Positions 57,260 through 64,000 of a DNA stretch of 64,000 nt are shown here, one piece after another (position 1 is the stretch's first letter; each line of letters begins with the position of its first letter). Source of the stretch: Morella rubra. Its lineage: Eukaryota > Streptophyta > Magnoliopsida > Fagales > Myricaceae. Below the pieces are notes generated by a model that saw only the letters and a program-made list of their open reading frames with translations, had not been told where the DNA came from and did not search any database. A program made the position numbers and the translations under genes. Where the stretch lies: contig CM025850.1 in the NCBI GenBank assembly GCA_003952965.2, positions 912,378 through 976,377 on the forward strand. The letters run 5' to 3'.

Positions 57260-58520
57260 CACTACATAAAAATAACTAAAATATGCATACCAACAAAGAT
57301 TGCTTGATTTCTTGTTGCACGTATCTTTTGTAAAGTGATTCTGTTTGAGTGGGATGAGAGAGAGAACGAGGTATGTGGAATTAGATACGGAATCTTCGAC
57401 TGTCGACTGACGACTGACTCTTGAGTATTAAAAGTCATAAATTTGTCCGACATCAGCAATGTCGCAGTAGGTCCCCTTTATGCCGACAAGATACTTTACA
57501 TTCCACCAAATGCTTTAAATGTGAAAATATTATACATTAGGTGTTCAACGTAGACTTTCTGTTCGGCAAGTTTCATGCGTTTTAGGAATAACTATCAATC
57601 AATACCCCAGAAATTCTCCACCAAAGAAAAAAAAAAACAAAAACAAAATCTTGGTAATGTAGGAAATTATTTGGGAAAATTTCGTAACGACCCCATTTAA
57701 GTTTTAAGTTTAAATTTCATTTTATTGCTACCTATATCTTTTTAATTTAATCAATTCATATTAGTTAATTCAGACAGAAAATGCCAATAAAAAATAAAAA
57801 AATAGAGAAATGAATAATAAAATTAAATTTGAAAAAAAACATTGAATTTAAAAAAAAATAGAAAATGAATAAAAAAATTAAAAATAAATAGAAAATAGGT
57901 TTAACTTTTAATTTTTATTTATGTATTCGATTTTTCTAACTTTCTGTGTTAGAATTTAACGTTTATTATTTTATTTATTTTTAAACTTTTTAATTCCAAT
58001 TTCCTATTTTTTTAATTTTTTTTTAAATTCTCAATGTTTTGTTTTAGAATTTAAAGTTTTATTTTTTCTTTTTTTTAAAACAGTTCGATTTATATTTTCT
58101 ATTTTGCTTTACAAGTTTTTGCTTTTGTTTTATTATTCTTTTACCATTTGCCATGAGGGCATTTTAGAACTTTTATGTGACGTATGAATTATGAAACTCT
58201 GTAGTCTTTCCTAGTGTAATGACAATCGAGTCTAAAGCATGGGCTGCACAGAATTGCATGGCATACTGCTAATAGCCTTGGGGTGAGCAAAATCACCAAA
58301 TCTAATGAGTTCAGCTCCAAGAAGCCAAGCAACCAAATGCCCAGGCGGGTTAGACCTGACCAACTTCATATATGGCCCAAATTGTGAATGCCTGACCTTC
58401 TCAACCTCAAAATGGCTAGCAATTGTCAATAGAGAGGGACAAGCAGATCAATTCTTATAATGACTAATGGACACCTTTGCCTAGCAGATATTTCCAAGCT
58501 AACCTTCCTATATATACAAC
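57260..58520. other. AT-rich spacer
   Basis: Mostly A/T homopolymer-rich sequence (57700-58100). A 65-codon minus-strand open stretch at 58232-58429 has balanced composition, but I cannot assign it to any family and see no splice context. It could be a gene fragment carried here. Confidence 0.4.
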
Positions 58521-58524
58521 TTTG

Positions 58525-58913
58525 GCTTAACTGATTCGTCAGTCTCTCTGGTTTAACTTTTTCCCAATTTGATCCTTCAGTTTTAATTCTTCCCCTAAGA
58601 GTCTCTGGAGTTAACTAATTGTTCCAAAAAGGCCATTCTGTCCAAACACGGACCACAAACAAGACATGCATATATTGCCAACGAAAAACGTATCACTATT
58701 AAGTGACATGGGCTGAGTGAAACAAGATATCAATGATAATTGGTGATGACGTGTTTTTTGTTAGCCATGTAAGCATATTTTGTCGGTCGCAATTATGAGA
58801 TTGGACAGAATGCCCCTTTTTGAGACAAATAGTTAACCTCAATAGAAATAATTAAAACTGAGCGATCAAATTGGGACAAAGTTAAACCACAAGAACTAGT
58901 GGATTAATTAAGC
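58525..58913. mobile_element. Fold-back MITE, about 389 bp
   Basis: The left arm (58525-58643) includes TGGTTTAACTTTTTCCCAAT, TTGATCCTTCAGTTTTAATT and AAAAAGGCCATTCTGTCCAA. The reverse complement of the right arm (58800-58913) has TGGTTTAACTTTGTCCCAAT, TTGATCGCTCAGTTTTAATT and AAAAAGGGGCATTCTGTCCAA. Arms of about 110 bp pair around a 155-bp unpaired centre. No coding capacity. Outermost ends read GCTTAA on both arms. Confidence 0.82.
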
Positions 58914-59234
58914 ATATAACTTAGAGAAATCTTCCCTTGAACTCCTCTGTATGAACATCAAAGAAATAACCATGAAGGGTGAGAAATATCTTTAGACAGA
59001 ATAAGTGCCGCCTCATTCAATACTAAAAACTGCCTCCACCAAAGATTACCATAAAATTTATGGATGCGACGGCAAGCACAGCATTTTACTATAAACTTAC
59101 CTTCTTTGAGCTCAATACCTTGCCTAACGTTGGAAAAGGGCAGGCTTGCAAGGAAAGAAAACCTTTTCCGACAATATACAAGTAAAATACAATAAATTCA
59201 TGAAGAAGACACATGAACAGCTTGAAAAGGGATG

Positions 59235-62200
59235 TCATGAAGCTTCTTCAGAAGTAGTTACCATTGACGTAAGGTCCAATTCCTCGTCAGAGTCAATACA
59301 ATCTTCATAATCATAATAGGCATGCACCTGCATTTGATCATATCTTAAAGACCAGATTTAAAAGGCTGAATCAAATTAGAGCAAGATTAGCAATAGGAAA
59401 TACCGTGAATGAACACTATTGGCAATAGCATGATTATCGTAGTTTATTTATTTTATATGTGCGGTGGAAGAACACATAAGTTATATTATATAGGATTGAT
59501 TTTTTTCTATTCGCATGTAAAGTTGTATGATTTAAGATTAGTAATATATACAACATTATAATCCAACGCATGATAATATACTACATGGATAAATTCTATC
59601 CTAGAATAATAAAGAGATTTAATATTTTTGAACTTATCAATTTTATTGACTACTTTCTGTTCACTAATATCATCTATTCCTTTCTCAAACTATAATAATA
59701 GCTACACCCTGAGAACAAATGCACCAAATGATAGAACCGGTAGGAATGGCTACCCTATTCCAGGTTTTATGTCTACATACTGAACCTGTCCTAATAAAGA
59801 GATTTAATATTTTTGTACTTATCACTTTTATTGAGTATTTTCTGTTTACTAATATCATCTATTCCTGAGGAATACCTATTCCGTTCTCAAACTATAAGAA
59901 TAGCTACACCCCAAGAACAAATGCACCAAATGATGGAACCGGTAGGAGTGGCTACTCTATTCCAGGTTTTATGTCTACAGACTGAACCTGTCCGAAGTGA
60001 TATAAACAAAAATCCTATGCTCCAACTGCACAGATCAAACTAACCATATGTGATAAACAAGCAACAGCAGCCACTATGAGGATCCTTGCCGCTTTGATAA
60101 CCCACACCTTTCTAGGAGATTTTCAAAACTGAAAATTATCATTATTTTGTGCAAACTAGGAGGAATATCCCAATACCTGGGGTCTTGGTGCAATTGCTTC
60201 GAAGCTTTGAAATATAGGACAATCAAAATTAGGTGGTTTCAGAACAATGTATGCCCCTTTATTTTTGTACCTTTCCTCTGTGGCCTGCACGTCGTACAAT
60301 ACGATCAATTGAGACAGATTACAAAGTATGTAACAACCACTCTAGAAAGATTCAAATCAATTTACTAAAAGATACCAGGTTAATTTACAAAATACGAGAA
60401 CGTTCAGAAACCATTCCTCAATCAATGCTTCCAGAACTAGGGAGAGTGGGAAATCCTTCCATTAACAAAACCCACAACTTTCTAAGAGATTAATCAGTCT
60501 TAGCTGATCTGACTCATGTAAGGACAATCTTTGTTCAACCATCCTTCTTCCCAAGCAAAAGATACTAGTAAGTTTTACCTTCTCCATTAGAGAAGATACG
60601 AAACACCAAGCAGTTTGAAATACTTCCCTTAACCATATTGCTTGCTATCTAAAAGTACAAGCTAAGCAGTGAGATATTTTCCTGGAAAAAACTACACTTA
60701 TCCCTAAACTAACATTTTATTGCAATGTGCTATCTAGGTTAAGATCCAACCTTTAAAATGGACAAAGTGCTACTAGCAAAAAAAAAAAAAAATGATGATA
60801 GTTTTGGGTGCAAATTGCCAAAACTGGTAATTTTGTAGCAATATTGCAAAATGAGGTGTCAGTTTGAGGGAATTAAGTGTAATTACCAGTACATTAGGCA
60901 TTACAAAGAGTATGATATGGTTTTTTTTTTTAAGTTTATGCTAACAGTTGCAAAGTTATTCTTGGCCAAAGAAGTCCAATTACAATGATCTACTAACAAT
61001 CAAAAGACAAAGTATTGCAGCATACTTATTTTGTTGTTACCCATTTAAGAAGGGAATAGCTTATAGCTACCAAGAAAGATAAAAATAAAAAATAAACATG
61101 TAACTAAAAGACATTAAACATGCATTTTAATTTGAACTTTTAAAAGGGAAAAATAAGAATAAGATGTAACTCCACACAAGATCATTTAGTGGAAGAGAAC
61201 CTAAATCACACTTAATAAATGTGTGTTTGCATAAATGAATTCATGATAAGACCACAGAACTTAAGAACATGTAGACTTCTGAATTCTCACGGAACGAGTC
61301 ATCCCATTAAATTTGAAGGTACAGTCAATATCAGTAAGAGAACTGGAAGAAGATTGTGGTCCACCAAAAGAAATTATTGCATTACTACATACTCCTTATA
61401 AAACATGAAACTATGGCCTATACTATTGACCACCACAACAGGAAACAAGGAATCATTCTAACTGCTATTAACACATTTAAATGTTTGATAGTGAAAGAGA
61501 TGCCACAACTTGTTACCAGTGTAAGAAGATTTATCAAGACCAACAAAAATCTGATATTCACATACCAATTTCTTTTATAATGTACATAGACAGAGGCAGA
61601 CAATTTACACGCAAATATGTTGACAATAACAAATGCTGTCTTGGTCAAGTTTCAGATCACAGTCATACATACCCATGTTATCAAGGAAAATAGAGACAAT
61701 GTGTTGCTCTCATAAAAGAAGCCCAACTGAAGTGTTCAGAAGAACCTAATCCGCTTCAGACATTTTGATGATTACACAAGCAAGATTCCCACACGGGATA
61801 ACAGTTAGTAGTATGACATATAAAATGTTGAATGTGTAACTTTCACTCAAACTTCATGAAGGGTCAATAAAGACCCCAAAACCATATTTTACTAACAGCA
61901 CAGAAAAGACCTTTGTTGATATACAAGCATGACTCAACTGCGGCGACAACTAATAGATCAAAGAGATAGATGCCGTACGAACCTGAAATTGTGGGTAGTC
62001 CGGAGCACTGAACAGAGTAATCAGCTTCCCAGACTCCACAACATGATCTATGGTGTACCCTTCATCCATTCCTCCAAAGCCAGGCCTTTTTTCTCTGGCA
62101 TCCGGGCCTTCATGTGATCTGATGATTAGCTGCATTGAGACAACAAATTATGACCCCAACAATGGCATTACAATTCAAATGCCAGCAAGTTCCACTATGC

Positions 62201-64000
62201 ACTTTCAAAGGACAAGTTCGTTTGTTTTAAAGCAAGACAGTAAAAAACCATTTTGCGGAAATAACTTCCAAAGAGAGCACTTTAACCATCCAAAATCATG
62301 AAAAGAAGCTGCAGCATGAATTCAGACCTAGTGGCATCTCCTTCCCAAAAAGAATTGGGAAGGAGAAAATAAAACAATAGACCTGAGTTTTATTGTCTAG
62401 AAGAACAAATCACATGTCCTCTTTCATTAAGTCAAGAGTTACAAGTGTCAGTTTAAGATGGGTAAACAGCACATCACCAGATCCGCAGCTACGATAAATC
62501 AAATATTACATTTTCATATTCATAATTACCAAATTGATGAAATGGGAATGCACCAATCAAGAATAAATTCCAGATTCTATGCAAGGACAATAATCATTGA
62601 TCATACTATTGGTACAATATGCAATTAGCAGTTATAAAACCAGTCAAAATACACCACACCCATCATGAGAGCTATTACAAGATTAGCATATCAACTTAAG
62701 ATTAGAAAAGAATTTTGATATCACCTTCAGATTGAACTTCTTCAAGAAGTCTTCAGTGCAATCAGGACCCCACAATAGTCCAATGCCTCGCTCTTTATTC
62801 GGAGAAAGACCAGGATTCATTGATGGATCTGACCAGAGGACATCACCCGGTATCAGATTCGTACCTTCCCAAGGAGGATCCAGAATTGACCTTCGAGCCT
62901 TCGATAATTCCTCCAGAGAACCAAGAGTTAAACGCTTGGGTTCGGAGTCGAAACTTATTCTACGATTTTTCTTCCCTTTCGATCTCTTTAGTGGCGTCAT
63001 AAATATGCTGCGGAAAAGCCCTCCGTGAGCGGTATATACACGTCCAGCTATAATAGAGGCCAAGGGGAGCCCTTCGAAGCATCCCAAACATTTCCGATAG
63101 GCATGCTTACCTTTGTCTCCATACTTCATTAAGACCTCCTTCTCAAAGCCATAAACAGAGGTACAATACTTGGATTCATGATTTCCACGGAGAAGATATA
63201 CTCTATGTGGCATAACGACCTGGGCAGAACATCATCACAATAAATACAGTTATTAATGACTACAGATTTTTATACTTTTAACTAAAACAAGCAATTCGTA
63301 TCCTGCACAGAAGAACAAAAGAAAAAGAAAAACAGTTCCATAATTGTTAAGTAAAAGAATGAGATTCACTGAGAAAAGAGCATAAAGCAGGCATGGAACT
63401 TGGGCATCCAGCAAACCACTAAATGAGAAGAAGTCATCGCCAGAGAGCCCACAACCTTATTTCCGATGAGAAATGCAAAGACATTTAATAGTTGGTAGCG
63501 GCGTCCGAAGCAACTTACTTACCTTGGGAAATATGAAACCTCTCATACTATTTCTAATTCATCAAATTATGTCTGCAGTTTGCTAAGCAATCCATTACCC
63601 AATATAACAGAACGTCACTAAACTCATCGGACAAGAAAAAACAAAAACAGAATCATAAAAGGAAGAAATATAAAGTAGAGAACGTTAACAATGGTGTGAA
63701 AACAATTCTAGCCATCAAGAACAGCTACATGATTTGTTATAAGACTGCAATAGGATAAAGAAAAAGAAGTACAAGATTAGTCGGATATATCTAGTCATAT
63801 ACACAGAGAAACAGTGGTATACCTTCCAGGCCAACAAGATAAGGAAGGTCTCGAGGCCCCACGCGCCGCGGTCGACATAATCACCGTTGAAGACGAAGAA
63901 GCGATTTTCAGAGGGAAAGCCAGCGTCTTCCAGTAGGAAGAGGAGATCATGCAGTTGGCCATGAACATCCCCCACCACCACCACCTCGGCTGCACTGGAT
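59235..64000 (-). CDS. PP7: Serine/threonine protein phosphatase 7 (PP7), 3' part, N-terminus outside the window
   Basis: Exons on the minus strand: 64000-63823 (partial), 63219-62725, 62129-61983, 60284-60177, 59327-59235; 339 residues in the window, all joins GT-AG in phase 0. PPP-family catalytic motifs are in order: GDVHG, GDYVDRG, RGNHES, TAHGG, IIRSHEG and FSAPDYPQF, so metal- and phosphate-binding residues are intact. Between TAHGG and RSHEG lies an insert with a basic patch ([10 protein letters not shown]) and [14 protein letters not shown], characteristic of plant PP7 rather than PP1/PP2A/PP5. The tail ends [17 protein letters not shown]7 is a nuclear calmodulin-binding phosphatase linked to blue-light and heat responses in Arabidopsis. 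Roughly the first 70 residues would lie beyond 64000. Confidence 0.95.
59607..59992. repeat. 185-bp tandem duplication in the last PP7 intron
   Basis: AATAAAGAGATTTAATATTT, then TAATATCATCTATTCCT, TAGCTACACCC, AGAACAAATGCACCAAATGA and CAGGTTTTATGTCTACA are present in both copies (starts at about 59608 and 59793). Copy 2 has 16 extra bases (GAGGAATACCTATTCC). The GGAATAG..TATTCC and GGTGCATTTG words resemble ends of plant DNA transposons, so the unit may be MITE-derived. Confidence 0.8.
60690..60885. mobile_element. Small fold-back MITE in the PP7 intron
   Basis: The left arm AACTACACTTATCCCTAAAC, TAACATTTTATTGCAAT pairs with the reverse complement of the right arm AATTACACTTAATTCCCTCA, AACTGACACCTCATTTTGCAAT. 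A 15-A run near 60780 sits in the loop. About 196 bp, non-coding. Confidence 0.65.

Noticed and set aside
62732-63028. Plus-strand frames over PP7 exon 2
   Set aside because: Antisense shadow of the phosphatase catalytic exon.

Overview
This is a window of nuclear DNA from a flowering plant, most likely a (probably woody) core eudicot. The evidence is GT-AG split genes of plant-only families (a chloroplast Omp85 protein lacking POTRA domains, an IQ67-domain protein, an S-protein homologue, the plant phosphatase PP7), very AT-rich spacers, plant-type SINEs, MITEs, LINEs and LTR-element debris. I cannot name the species.

Layout. 1-12066 is a decayed L1-type LINE on the + strand. It carries two later insertions: an inverted LTR-like structure at about 1558-3412, and a hAT transposon at 5350-9316 that sits inside the reverse transcriptase and has an exact 8-bp target duplication. 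12550-13530 is a relic of a leucine-rich-repeat receptor related to PSKR/PSY1R, itself split by a SINE. 14357-14770 encodes an intact secreted S-protein homologue. 17671-24705 is an 11-exon OEP39-type outer-envelope Omp85 gene (359 aa), whose last two introns are swollen by duplications and transposon pieces. Converging on it at 26369-28932 is a three-exon EXPP1-like secreted protein gene (238 aa). 33890-35098 is a single-exon Core-2/I-branching (BC10/GnTL-like) glycosyltransferase, probably with an intron in its 3' UTR. 35990-39225 is Ty3/gypsy debris plus a tandemly duplicated CG-rich repeat. 41552-48058 is a six-coding-exon IQD5-like gene (439 aa) with a leader intron of about 3.1 kb. 51560-58920 is repeat-rich spacer with several fold-back MITEs. 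59235-64000 is the 3' part of a PP7 phosphatase gene, which runs off the right edge.

The genes do not form a pathway; this is an ordinary plant neighbourhood. The conserved genes are complete or consistent with function, and the mobile elements lie in introns and spacers. The most informative features are the insertions whose boundaries can be read from target duplications, terminal inverted repeats or an empty-site copy. These give a relative history: the LINE before the hAT, the receptor relic before the SINE, and a local duplication before the fold-back element at 55.6 kb. I found no convincing evidence of an undescribed biological system. Exon coordinates were deduced by eye from splice sites and reading-frame continuity, and every exon sum is frame-consistent.
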